A DNA stretch of 64,000 nt from JAMXLO01 sp963794185. GTDB lineage: Bacteria; Pseudomonadota; Alphaproteobacteria; Acetobacterales; Acetobacteraceae. The stretch is from contig CAWCDM010000096.1 of assembly GCA_963794185.1 (NCBI GenBank), positions 1-64,000 on the forward strand, written 5' to 3'. How positions within the stretch are numbered: position 1 is the first letter of the stretch; each line of letters starts with the position of its first letter. Below the pieces are notes generated by a model. That model was not told where the DNA came from. It saw only the letters and a list, made by a program, of their open reading frames with translations, and did no database searches. A program made the position numbers and the translations under genes. Below, piece by piece: positions 36,598 to 45,674 of the stretch.

Positions 36598-38645
36598 GCC
36601 GGCGCACCCGCAGGGACCGCCGCGTGCGTCGGTTCCGGAGCCGGCCGATACGGTGGCGCGTTCGGGAACAGGTTGTGGCGAATTCCCACAAGCTCCAGCA
36701 GCAGGTCGCCGATATGTGGACTGGAAGCGGCGGTGACGGCATCGATCGCGCGATCGATGCTGCCGCGCAGCGTGTCGTCCGGCAACCCCGGTGCGCGGCT
36801 GCGGAAATATCCGGCGACGCCTTCGAGAGCGCTGCCGACGGAACCGCGCGCCCCGGCCGGCAGGTCCGCGCTGTCGTGTTGGAGGTTGACCACGTTCAGC
36901 CCGATGCGCAGCTCGATCAGGGCATCGGCCACGGCCTTGTCGGCTTGCGGGGCCGAGGCGGCAAGGCGCGGCACCAGTTCGCACAGCCGGTCGAGGCTCA
37001 GCGCGGTCAAGGTCGCACGATCGAGGGCGTCCCGGCGCAAGGCGGCCCTGGCGATGTCCCGACGATTGGCACGCATCAAACGCCGTGCACTCCAGACGGC
37101 GCCGACCGAACGCCCGATGCGGGTCAGCGTGGCAGCGGTCCCCATGCCGCCCACCACGGCGATGCTGTTGTTCACGTAGGTTGGAAAATCGGCGTTGTAG
37201 ACATCGGCGAGAGTGAGCATTGCCGCGACGTTCACGGCAATGGCCATGCCGAGGAAGTTCGTTGCCGGCATGGCGATCAATGCCCCCAAGGTCAGAAAAA
37301 CCGGCGAAAAGACCAGGACCAGCATTTCGAAGGCGACCACCTTCGGCAGGATGACGAACAGGTAAACCATCCCGATTGCCGCCGAGATCAGGACGTAGCG
37401 CAGGAATTGCAGAATCGCAGGGGCCGGATCGTCCTGGGCGGCAAAGAAGCTGCATCCCACCGCCGTGAAAATCGCAGCGCTGCCACCCGCCGGCCATGCC
37501 GTGCCGATCCAGAACGCGCACATAAGGCCGGTGGCGATCGCGGCGGAGACGGCCGACAGCAGAGCCATGCCATGATCGCGGAAGCGTGTCGCGTCGGGAG
37601 CGATGCCACGCGGCAGCGCGAGCGCCGGCAGATCGGGACTGCCAGCGGCGACCTGGAGGCGCAGCGCCCGTACGTCGCGAACGATGTCGACAAGGTCGCG
37701 CAACCGCATGAACAGAGCGGTCTGGAGGATGGCATCCCACCCGGACGCCGGCCCGATCGAGGGTTTGGCGCGTTGAATTTCCGCGTGCAGCCGCTCCGCT
37801 TCCGCCTGTGGCGCATTGTCGCCCGCCGCGATCCAGGCGGCGAGCCGATCGATGAGCGCCCGGGCGGCGGCAGGAACGCCGCCGGAGGCGTGTAGCGCGG
37901 CCAGGCGATCGGCAATCGCGCTGAGCACCGGGAACAGCAGCAGGATACGGCGCTCGAGCACCTCGAGCGGCCGGGTCGCCGACTGCAGGTTGGAGGTGTC
38001 GTATGCAAGATGCGTGGTCAGCATGCGGATCTCGACGGCGTCGGACGCGAGTGCCCGGCGCATGCTGCCAACCGTCGCATCGTCCATTCTGCCGTGAAGG
38101 GTGTCCAGGCTCAGGCTTCGCGCCCGGCCGAACCAGTCGTCGATGCGCGACAGAAGCGCCGGACCGAGCGGGCGGGGCAGGACGACGGCGCCGATCAGCG
38201 TTGTGCATACGATCGCCAGGGTGGTTTCCTCGACGCGCGCGAGCGCGGTGTCGAAGACTGCCTCAGGGGCATCGACGCAGGGAAAGCCGATGATGGCGGC
38301 GGTGAATCCGGCGAGCAGAAAGACGTAGCTGCGCGGCGTGCGGTCGAGCAGCGCGAAATATATGCAAAGACCGACCCACAGCGAGAGTGCGGCGCTGAGT
38401 AGCCAGGGAACCGCGACAAGATTCGGCACCAGCGCGACGGCAGCGATGGCGCCGAGGGCGGTGCCGGCGAACCGATAGGCGGATTTGGAGCGCATCGCGC
38501 CGGTGAGCGGCTGGGCGACGACGTAGACCGTCATCATCGCCCAGTAAGGCCGGTCGAGGCCCATAAGCAGCGCGATGTAGAGTGCCGCCATGGCGCTGGC
38601 GAAGGTCTTCGCCGAGAACACCCATTCGCGCAGGCCAGGCAGCAT
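36594..38645 (-). CDS. FUSC-family inner-membrane transporter (AaeB-like)
   Basis: From ATG 38645 the 683-aa protein starts LPGLREWVFSAKTFASAMAA. It has two blocks of membrane helices (about residues 12-160 and 355-480) separated by a cytosolic helical domain, as in fusaric-acid-resistance/AaeB proteins. RPYWAMMTVYVVAQPLTGAM is the usual FUSC signature near the first helices. Followed by coupled DUF1656 and HlyD genes. A matching outer-membrane channel or LysR regulator is not in the operon. Likely exports aromatic acids or similar compounds. Confidence 0.85.
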   Translation of the reverse strand: MLPGLREWVFSAKTFASAMAALYIALLMGLDRPYWAMMTVYVVAQPLTGAMRSKSAYRFAGTALGAIAAVALVPNLVAVPWLLSAALSLWVGLCIYFALLDRTPRSYVFLLAGFTAAIIGFPCVDAPEAVFDTALARVEETTLAIVCTTLIGAVVLPRPLGPALLSRIDDWFGRARSLSLDTLHGRMDDATVGSMRRALASDAVEIRMLTTHLAYDTSNLQSATRPLEVLERRILLLFPVLSAIADRLAALHASGGVPAAARALIDRLAAWIAAGDNAPQAEAERLHAEIQRAKPSIGPASGWDAILQTALFMRLRDLVDIVRDVRALRLQVAAGSPDLPALALPRGIAPDATRFRDHGMALLSAVSAAIATGLMCAFWIGTAWPAGGSAAIFTAVGCSFFAAQDDPAPAILQFLRYVLISAAIGMVYLFVILPKVVAFEMLVLVFSPVFLTLGALIAMPATNFLGMAIAVNVAAMLTLADVYNADFPTYVNNSIAVVGGMGTAATLTRIGRSVGAVWSARRLMRANRRDIARAALRRDALDRATLTALSLDRLCELVPRLAASAPQADKAVADALIELRIGLNVVNLQHDSADLPAGARGSVGSALEGVAGYFRSRAPGLPDDTLRGSIDRAIDAVTAASSPHIGDLLLELVGIRHNLFPNAPPYRPAPEPTHAAVPAGAPA

Positions 38646-38887
38646 CACGGCAGCTCCCCATCCGTCCGCGCGTCCGCAGCAATCCGCGCGTGTGCCCGCC
38701 AGCATATCATGCCAATGGCCCGAGCCAATGACCTGCTGTGACCGCTGGCTCCTCACGTTATACCGTCCCCCGGGTTCACACCGGGATCAGTTCCCGCCAC
38801 CTGTCACGGCGCTGGTACAAGTTCAGATTGTCTGGGAAACGGGACCCTCTTCCGCAAGCGGGTGAGGTGTGCTCTAGCAGCGTTGCT

Positions 38888-39466
38888 CTACCGCGCTGCG
38901 GTCCAGCTTTCCGAGAATGCCAGCGCGCATGTGCTGAACGGCCGCCTTTCGCGCTCCCGGGGCCATGGCTGGCCGACCGCCTGGACGCCGTTCCGCGACA
39001 GGCGCGCACCGAGCGCCGGGATCAGCACGGTGCATACGCCGTAGGGGCGCCCGGGCTCAGCATTCGGCTGTGTATGGATCAGCAACGGCTCGCCGATGCT
39101 GTACCAGGTGAGCGCGATCTCCTCCTCGGTTGTCACCAGGCGCTCGGTCCAGAAGTCGCGTGCGTCGCCCGACTTGCTGAACTCCGCATCGATCACCGGG
39201 ATCGTCTGATCCGCCAGCTCGGCATTGAGCATGCCCTGCACGGTGGATTGCAGCCAGCGCGCCATTGCGATGTTGTCCGAGTAGATGCGCCAGCGATCGT
39301 CCGTCAGTTCGCTCTTGAGATAGAGCACATGTCCGGGGCCGGCCGGGCACAGGATGATGCGCCAGAAGCTGGCATTCGTAGAGTTTGGCCCGCCGTCGGT
39401 CGCGCTCAGCCGGACGAACGGGTTTTCGCCTGTCAGGATCAGTTGATTGGGGTCCGCAACGCTCAT
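38888..39466 (-). CDS. conserved hypothetical protein, 192 aa
   Basis: ATG 39466. No signal peptide or membrane helix. Reads SFWRIILCPAGPGHVLYLKS, ELTDDRWRIYSDNIAMARWL, FTERLVTTEEEIALTWYSIG-like text and ends at 38888. It resembles uncharacterised proteins beside short-chain dehydrogenase genes in Acetobacteraceae; it lies 36 bases downstream of none, but directly after the SDR start side, on the same strand, so may form a small unit with it. The 242-base gap to FUSC (38646-38887) holds no gene. Confidence 0.55.
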   Translation of the reverse strand: MSVADPNQLILTGENPFVRLSATDGGPNSTNASFWRIILCPAGPGHVLYLKSELTDDRWRIYSDNIAMARWLQSTVQGMLNAELADQTIPVIDAEFSKSGDARDFWTERLVTTEEEIALTWYSIGEPLLIHTQPNAEPGRPYGVCTVLIPALGARLSRNGVQAVGQPWPRERERRPFSTCALAFSESWTAAR

Positions 39467-39502
39467 TGGGAAACCTCCTGATGGACACTGCAGGTGACGG
39501 GC

Positions 39503-40297
39503 CTAGTCCGGGATCAGGCCGCCATCCACGTTGAACGACTGGCCGGTGATATTGCGCGCGCCCGCCGATGCCAGGAAGACCACCATCGCGGCGATGTCCT
39601 CGGGATCGTTCGCCCGCTTCAGCGGGATGACATCGGCTCTGCGACGTTCCATCTCTTCGACGCTCACACCTTCCTGCTGCGCGCGGATCTGCAGGTTGGC
39701 ATCCGACAGCGCGGTGCGCGTCACGCCCGGGCAGACGGAATTGACGTTGATGTTGTGCCGGCCCAACTGCTGCGCGGCGGTCTTGGTCAGGCTGATAACC
39801 GCGCCCTTGCTGGCAGCGTATGCCGCGTTGGAGGTGCCCTCGTAGCCCTTCCCAGCGATCGACGCGATGTTGATGATCCGTCCGCTGCGCCGAGGGATCA
39901 TCTCCCGCGCGACGCGCTGCAGGCAGAAGAAGACGCCCCTGGCATTCACGCGGTGGATGCGGTCCCAGTCTTCCTCGGTCAGCTCCATGATGTCCGCGCG
40001 ACGCGTCACGCCGGCATTGTTCAGCAGGATGTCTATCTGTCCGAACGCGTCCAGAGTCTGGCGCACCATGCGATCGATGTCCCGCAGGTCGCCGACATCA
40101 GCCTGCACCGCCAGGGCGCGGCGCTGCTGCGACATGATGGTTTCCGCCGTCTCCTCGGCCTTCCCTGCGGCAATGTCGGCAACGACGACATACGCCCCGG
40201 CCATGGCCAGTGCGAGCGCCGATGCCTTGCCGATCCCTTGTCCGGCGCCGGTCACCAACGCGACCTGATTGGCTAGCGTCATGCGATGTCCCCCCAT
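39503..40297 (-). CDS. short-chain dehydrogenase/reductase (SDR)
   Basis: ATG 40297, or ATG 40282 which fits the family better (MTLANQVALVTGAGQGIGKA). Classical SDR motifs are present: TGAGQGIG for the cofactor, DILLNNAGVT, the catalytic Ser in RIINIASIAG, and YAASK with catalytic Tyr and Lys. Asp in VVADIAAG after the second strand suggests NAD(H) preference. The C-terminus ITGQSFNVDGGLIPD is standard. About 260 aa, cytosolic. Substrate unknown; the next gene on the strand side is the broken CoA-transferase, so a catabolic role is possible. Confidence 0.85.
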   Translation of the reverse strand: MGGHRMTLANQVALVTGAGQGIGKASALALAMAGAYVVVADIAAGKAEETAETIMSQQRRALAVQADVGDLRDIDRMVRQTLDAFGQIDILLNNAGVTRRADIMELTEEDWDRIHRVNARGVFFCLQRVAREMIPRRSGRIINIASIAGKGYEGTSNAAYAASKGAVISLTKTAAQQLGRHNINVNSVCPGVTRTALSDANLQIRAQQEGVSVEEMERRRADVIPLKRANDPEDIAAMVVFLASAGARNITGQSFNVDGGLIPD

Positions 40298-40374
40298 GCG
40301 ATTCGCGCAACAACAGGCGGCTTAGTCAAGCCGCGCGGCTTTCGCGGCGACAGAGCGCTTCGGGCGGTGAAGCG

Positions 40375-41571
40375 TCAGACCACCGCCTCGCGGCGCAGCG
40401 CAGCCACTTCGTCACTCGTGTAGCCAACCTCCTGCAGCACCGCGTCGGTGTGCGCGCCTAGCGGCGGCGGCGCGCTGTCGAGCGAGCCGCCGCCATGCTC
40501 CATCTGAAAGCCCGAACCCATAAGGCGGAGCGGGCCGTGCTCAGTTCCGACGGTCTGCATCGCGTTGCGCGCGACGATCTGCGGATGGTCGATGATCTCC
40601 TCGATCCGCCAGATGCTGGCGCACGGGGCGCCGGCGTCGTTCAGGCGCTTCTCCCATGTCTTGGCGTCGTCACTCGCCAGCGCCGCCTCGATGATCGCGC
40701 GCAACGCCTGCTCGTTCTCCTTGCGCTGGAACCAGTCGGCGAAGCGCGGGTCGTCCAGCACGTCGGCGCGGCCGAGCGTCGTCATCAGCGCGTCGTACTG
40801 GCGGTCGTTGTTCACCGCGAGCAGCAGAAAACTGTCCTTCGCGCGGAACAGGTTGGCGGTGACCTTGCGGCTGATCGCCTGGTTGCCGAACTGCTCCTGC
40901 CGATGGCCCGCCACCGTGAAGTCGGCCACCTGGGTGGAGAGAAAGCTCAGGCTCGCCTCCAGCATCGAGACGTCGATGAACTGGCCCTGGCCGGTGTGCG
41001 TGCGCTGGATACAGCGCCGAGGAAACGGCGAAGGCGGCGGTCATGCCGGACAGCACGTCGCATACCGCGAAGCCGGCGCGGGTCGGGCCCATCTCCTTGT
41101 GGCCGGTGAGCGACATCACGCCGGACAGCGCCTGGATCTTGCCGTCGTAGCCGGCCTCGTTGCGATACGGCCCGGTGGCGCCGAAACCGGATACCGTGCA
41201 ATAGATCAGCCGCGGGTTGATCGCCCGCAGTGCCGTCGTAGCCGATGCCCAGGCGGTCCATCACGCCGGGCCGGAAATTCTCCATCACCACGTCCGCCTT
41301 GGCGGCGAGCCGGTTGACGATCTCGATCGCGGCCGGCTTCTGCAGATCGAGCGTGAGGCTGCGCTTGTTGCCGTTGATCGCCAGCCACGCCGGCGCCATG
41401 CCGCGCTCGGCCCATTCGCGCGACAGCGGCGTGCGGCGCATGTCCTCGCCCTCGCGCCGCTCGACCTTGATCACGTCGGCGCCGAGCAGCGCGAGCTGAT
41501 AGCTGCCATACGGCCCGGCGAGCACCTGGGTGAAGTCCAGCACGCGAACGTTGGCGAAGGGGCGTCGTCAC
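40375..41571 (-). pseudogene. CaiB/BaiF-type CoA transferase, three frameshifts
   Basis: The protein must be pieced from three frames. GTG 41571 (VTTP) shifts within CCCC near 41560 into FANVRVLDFTQVLAGPYGSY. Near 41225 it shifts into the stretch with LIYCTVSGFGATGPYRNEAG and the catalytic-Asp block YDGKIQALSGVM, then SGMTAAFAVSSALY. Near 41015 it shifts into MLEASLSFLSTQVADFTVAG and runs to 40375. The full set is a normal class III CoA transferase of about 400 aa. It lies directly after a GrdB-like gene on the same strand. Because a homopolymer shift is among them, sequencing error is a real possibility. Confidence 0.8.
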
Positions 41572-42520
41572 GCAGCTCACGCCTTCCCGCGAAGCGTCGC
41601 GCGCGACGGCCTTCTGCTCGTCGAACTCGCGACGGCGGCGGGCCAGCTCATCGGGCGAAATGCGGTCGATGTTCAGGTAGTCGAGCTTCCACGACGCATC
41701 GTCGGCCCATCGCAGCGGCGATTGCATCGTCGTGCGCGGACCGGGCGCCGATTCCAGCACGCGCAGCGCCAGCTCCAGCGTCAGCGCCTGCGATGCGACG
41801 TCGTGCGGCTTGCCGGCGCTGTTGCCGAGCGGGAAAATCGCTGAACAGGAAGCGCGGCACGGCGGCGTGCTCGACGATGTCCTTGGCGCAGCCCATGACC
41901 ACAGTGGCGATGCCGTTGGCCTCCAGGTGGCGCGCGACGAGGCTGCATGTCTGGTGGCAGACCGGGCAGTTCGGCACCAGGATGGCGGCGTCGGTCCCTT
42001 CTTCCCGGCAACGCCGTAGGATCTCCGGCGCGTCGGTCTCGACGGTGACGCGGTGGCTGCGGTTGGTGGGCGCGCCATGGAAGCGCGCCGTCACCGAGCC
42101 GATGCGGCCTGCGTCGCGGAGCCGCAGCAGTTGCGGCAGCGGGAACCAGGTGCCGCTGTCCTCGGCGCTGGTGTGCACGCGGTCGTAGCCAATATGCGAG
42201 ATGCGAAGGTCGTGCGGTTGCGACGTGTCGCCGGAGTAGACCTGGTAGAACTTCGCCCCGCCGTTGTAGGCCGCGCCGGGTCCCTGGTCGCCCTTGTCCG
42301 GCCGGTATGGCGCCGCTGTGGTGATGATAGTCACCCGCGATGCGGCGAGCGGCTTGTGCAGCGGCTGGAACGGCGCCTCGACGTAATGCGCCCAGCGATA
42401 GGGCGTGGTGTAGCCGATCGCCGCGTAGTAGTCGCGCGTGCGCTGCATATAGGGGATCGGCGCATCGTAGTCCGGCGCGAAGCCGAGGAGAGCATCGAGG
42501 TCGCGGTCCATGTGGATCAC
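41572..42520 (-). pseudogene. GrdB-like reductase (glycine/sarcosine/betaine reductase B family), frameshifted
   Basis: ATG 42520 opens HMDRDLDALLGFAPDYDAPI. The text carries RVTIITTAAPYRPDKGDQ, DLRISHIGYDRVHTSAEDSG, GRIGSVTARFHGAPTNRSHR and the cysteine block LVPNCPVCHQTCSLVARHLE, as in proteins annotated as GrdB-like reductases in aerobic bacteria. A shift near 41850 moves to FPLGNSAGKPHDVASQALTL, and the natural end (GKA-stop) is reached only with another base change near 41590. The codon at the reactive site is TGC, not TGA, so it is a Cys homologue. Partner: CoA transferase just downstream. Confidence 0.65.
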
Positions 42521-42577
42521 CTTGCGATGGGAGCGTATGTGAGGCGGGGGCTGGTGGGCAACTTGCGGTCGGGCCGC

Positions 42578-42817
42578 CTATTTATCTTCGAGCGATTTTC
42601 CTTTGAGATATTGGCTTATGTTCCCGGTTTTCTTGCCGCGTACCCGCGCAAATTCGGCCTGAGTTGTGATGCCCGACAAGTCCTTGAGCTTCCGCACGAA
42701 CTCAGTATTGGCCGGACTCCTGGTCTTACCTGCAGCCCGGAAACCGTTCACAATTCGGTATGATCGCATACGCGCCCACGCAAGCTGTCCAGCGTCGTCG
42801 GTGGGTAGATAGCTCAC
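42578..42817 (-). CDS. small helix-turn-helix-like protein, 79 aa
   Basis: ATG 42817. The C-terminal half ANTEFVRKLKDLSGITTQAE, FARVRGKKTGNISQYLKGKS resembles a short XRE-like helix-turn-helix (Q-A-E-F-A...N-I-S-Q-Y-L). The N-terminal half (SYLPTDDAGQLAWARMRSYR) is not recognised. Stand-alone genes of this type are often found on mobile DNA. Sits between the broken GrdB-like gene and the enoyl-CoA-hydratase-like gene. Confidence 0.5.
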   Translation of the reverse strand: MSYLPTDDAGQLAWARMRSYRIVNGFRAAGKTRSPANTEFVRKLKDLSGITTQAEFARVRGKKTGNISQYLKGKSLEDK

Positions 42818-42853
42818 TTAAGCTTCTTACCTTGCAAGGACAGACAGAGTCCC

Positions 42854-43678
42854 CTACCTCCCCACCCACCGCGGCGCACGCTTCTCCATGAACGCTGTCC
42901 GCCCCTCCTTGTAGTCCGCGCTGTTGAAGCAGACCTCCGACATCCGCGCGATCGCCGCCATATCCCGCTGGCTCTCGTCCTTCAGCATCTCGTTGATCGT
43001 CAGCTTCGAGGCCGCCACCGACAGCGGCGCGTTGTCGGCAATCGTCCGCGCGATATCCAGCACCTCGTCGTTCAGCTCCTCGTCCTCGACCATCTTGTTG
43101 ATCAGCCCGATCCGCTCCGCCTCCGCCGCATCGATCCGCTTCGCTGTGTAAAGGATCATGCGTGCATGCGCCGGACCCACCAGGTCGATCAGCCGCTTCA
43201 CGGAATCCGGCGCATACGCGATCGAAAGCTTCGCCGCGGGAATGCCGAACTGGCTGTCCACCGCCGCAATCCGCAGGTCCGCCTGCATCGCGATCGCCAG
43301 CCCACCGCCCAGGCAGAAGCCGCGGATGCGCGCGATGACCGGCTTGGGGAACGCCGCGAACTTCGCCCGCCCAACGCCGGTCTGCCGGTCGTACTCCCGC
43401 TGCGCATCCGCGTTCGATCGGTTCTTCTCGAACTGGCTGATGTCCGCGCCCGAGACGAACGCCTTGTTGCCCGCCCCAGTCAGGATAACCACGCGGACCG
43501 ACCCGTCCTCGGCGAATTCGTCGAAGATCTCGCCCAGCCCGGCCCACATCTCCATCGACATGGCGTTGCGCTTCTCGGGCTGGTTGAACGTGATCAGCCC
43601 GACCCCCTCGTCCTTCGCCGCCAGCATCTTGCCGCCGGCATATTCGCGGGTGACGCCGCCGCCTGGTAGGGTGTCCAT
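42854..43678 (-). CDS. enoyl-CoA hydratase/isomerase-family protein lacking both catalytic glutamates
   Basis: ATG 43678, one base after the CoA-transferase stop. 274 aa. Crotonase fold: LITFNQPEKRNAMSMEMWAG, VVILTGAGNKAFVSGADIS for the oxyanion hole and acyl-CoA site, then GFCLGGGLAIAMQADLRIAA and SQFGIPAAKLSIAYAPDSVK. In true hydratases one Glu stands after GGGC (Glu144) and another in the FGxPE block (Glu164, rat numbering). Here these are Ala (GGGLAIAM) and Ala (FGIPAAK). Hydration is therefore unlikely; a different acyl-CoA reaction is probable. Coupled to a CoA transferase. Confidence 0.8.
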   Translation of the reverse strand: MDTLPGGGVTREYAGGKMLAAKDEGVGLITFNQPEKRNAMSMEMWAGLGEIFDEFAEDGSVRVVILTGAGNKAFVSGADISQFEKNRSNADAQREYDRQTGVGRAKFAAFPKPVIARIRGFCLGGGLAIAMQADLRIAAVDSQFGIPAAKLSIAYAPDSVKRLIDLVGPAHARMILYTAKRIDAAEAERIGLINKMVEDEELNDEVLDIARTIADNAPLSVAASKLTINEMLKDESQRDMAAIARMSEVCFNSADYKEGRTAFMEKRAPRWVGR

Positions 43679-43679
43679 G

Positions 43680-44891
43680 TCAGATCGCCCCCTTCTTGCG
43701 CATATCGGCGATCTCGTCGGCGCTGTAGCCGACCGAGCCCAGCACTTCCTCGGTGCACTCGCCAAGTTCCGGAGTCGACTTGCGGATCGCCTTGGAAAAT
43801 CCGGTCATGCTGATCCCCGAGGCCACAACCTCCACGTCGCCAACCACCGGACTGTGCATCGGCGTCGCCATGCCGAGATGCTGCACCTGCGGATCGGCGA
43901 ACACCTGGTCGATCGAGTAGATCGGCCCGCACGGCACGCCGGCGCCTTCCAGCAGCTCGATCCAGTATTCCGACGGCTTCGTCTTGGTGATCTCGCCGAT
44001 CGCCGCGTTGATCTCCTTGCGGTGCTTGCTGCGCGACTGCTGGTCCTTCCACTCCGGCTTGTCTTTCCAGTCCGGCTGGCCGATCGCCTCGCAGAACCGT
44101 CCGAACACCCGGCTCGAGCTGGCGGCGATGTTGATGTGGCCATCGCTGGTCGGGAAAACGCCGGTGGGAATGCCGGTCGGATGGTCGTTGCCGGCCTGCG
44201 GCGCGACCTCCTTGGCGATCAGCCAGCGCGAGGCCTGGAAATCCAGCATGAAGATCTGCGCTTCCAGCAGCGATGTGGTCACCCAGCGGCCGACGCCCGT
44301 GCGCTCCCGGTCGAAGATCGCCATCATTATGCCGAGCGCCAGCAGGTTGCCGGCGGTCAGGTCGTCGATCGGGATGCCGACGCGCACCGGCCCCTGACCT
44401 GGCAGCCCGGTGATCGACATCAGCCCGCCCATGCCCTGGGCGATCTGATCGACGCCGGCACGGTGGCCATACGGGCCGGTCTGGCCGAAGCCGGAAATGC
44501 TGCCGTAGACGATGCGCGGGTTCACCGCCTTCACGTCGTCGTACGATACTTTCAGCCGATGCTTCACCTGGGCGCGCATGTTCTCGACCACGATGTCGGC
44601 GCCCTTCACCAGGCGCATGAAGGCGGCGTGGCCCTCCGGCGTCTTCAGGTTCAGCGTCATCGCCCGCTTGTTGCGGTGCAGGTTCTGGAAGTCGAAGCCG
44701 TGGCGGTTGCCGATCACATCCTCGCCTGCGTTGGCCGGCGGCTCGATCTTGATGACATCGGCGCCCCAGTCCGCCAGATGGCGCACCGCGGTGGGGCCGG
44801 CGCGCGCCAGGGTCAGGTCCAGCACCTTCAGCCCGTTCAGCGGCATTCGGGTCTGGCTCAGCAAAGACTTGTCGGCGGGGCTTTCCGGCAT
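43680..44891 (-). CDS. CaiB/BaiF-type CoA transferase
   Basis: ATG 44891 or the later M in MPLNGLKVLDLTLARAGPTA. 403 aa, intact. Class III CoA transferase blocks: LADWGADVIKIEPP, NLHRNKRAMTLNLKTPEGHA, IVYGSISGFGQTGPYGHRAG and the catalytic Asp in VDQIAQGMGGLMSITG. It activates a carboxylic acid by moving CoA from another thioester. Coupled to the crotonase-like gene with a one-base gap. It is a paralogue of the broken CoA transferase at 40375. Substrate unknown; the pair suggests carboxylate degradation. Confidence 0.85.
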   Translation of the reverse strand: MPESPADKSLLSQTRMPLNGLKVLDLTLARAGPTAVRHLADWGADVIKIEPPANAGEDVIGNRHGFDFQNLHRNKRAMTLNLKTPEGHAAFMRLVKGADIVVENMRAQVKHRLKVSYDDVKAVNPRIVYGSISGFGQTGPYGHRAGVDQIAQGMGGLMSITGLPGQGPVRVGIPIDDLTAGNLLALGIMMAIFDRERTGVGRWVTTSLLEAQIFMLDFQASRWLIAKEVAPQAGNDHPTGIPTGVFPTSDGHINIAASSSRVFGRFCEAIGQPDWKDKPEWKDQQSRSKHRKEINAAIGEITKTKPSEYWIELLEGAGVPCGPIYSIDQVFADPQVQHLGMATPMHSPVVGDVEVVASGISMTGFSKAIRKSTPELGECTEEVLGSVGYSADEIADMRKKGAI

Positions 44892-44992
44892 CCCTGGTCT
44901 CCTCCTGGTCCGAAGCGGATACTCTGCCGCAATCGCCGCTCGCTCAAGAGTGTGCGTGCGCGCGGCCCTGCGATGGGTTTCAATCCTCCGCC

Positions 44993-45611
44993 ATGGACGC
45001 GGTGGACCTTGCCCTGGTGCTGGCGGTGGACGGCTCCGCCAGCGTCACTTACGAGGAATTCGGCCTGATCGCCGGCGGCATGGCGGCGGCGTTGCGGGAG
45101 CCCGCGATCATCGCCGGGCTGACCAGCGGGCCGGCCCACGGAAGCCTGTGCTCGCTGCTGCTCTGGTCAGGCGCCGGCGCGCAGGAGGTGATCGCCGACT
45201 GGACGCTGATCGCCTCGGAAGCCGACGCCAATGCGTTCGCCGATGCGGTCGACAACATGCCGCGCATCGTGCAGGCCGGGAAGACGGCAATCGGCGAGGC
45301 GCTGCTCGCATCGCTCACCCTGCTCGGCCACCTCCCGGCAGCGCCCAAACGCCAGGTGGTGAATGTCATCGGCGACGGGCGCTCCAACGACGGGATCGCG
45401 CCCGGGCCGATCCGGGACCGGATGGTTTCGGCGCGGCATCACGATCAACGGCCTGTGCATCCTGCATGAGGAGCCGGATCTATTGCAGTCATATACCGCA
45501 GAGGTGATCGGAGGGCCGGGCGCCTTCGCGCTAACCTGCCAGGATTATCCGGCATTCGCCGCCGCGATGAAGCAGAAGCTGGCACGCGAGATCAATATTC
45601 CGGTTGTCTGA
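44993..45611 (+). pseudogene. DUF1194 (vWA-like) protein, frameshifted
   Basis: ATG 44993: DAVDLALVLAVDGSASVTYE begins the von Willebrand A-like fold with the DxSxS metal site (DGSAS). The first frame goes on to RQVVNVIGDGRSNDGIAPG. Near 45430 it must shift into GITINGLCILHEEPDLLQSY and FALTCQDYPAFAAAMKQKLA, the usual C-terminus, stop at 45609-45611. No signal peptide is seen here, while many relatives are exported. Divergent from the CoA-transferase operon. Confidence 0.7.
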
Positions 45612-45674
45612 CGAACCGCCCTGCCGCGACAGCGTTTTCATCGATGGCTCGAATGCCCTGAAAGGAACGCCGGA

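Noticed and set aside
41572..42520. Selenocysteine in the GrdB-like protein
   Set aside because: The reactive-site codons are TGC/TGT and no in-frame TGA lies in the expected motif.
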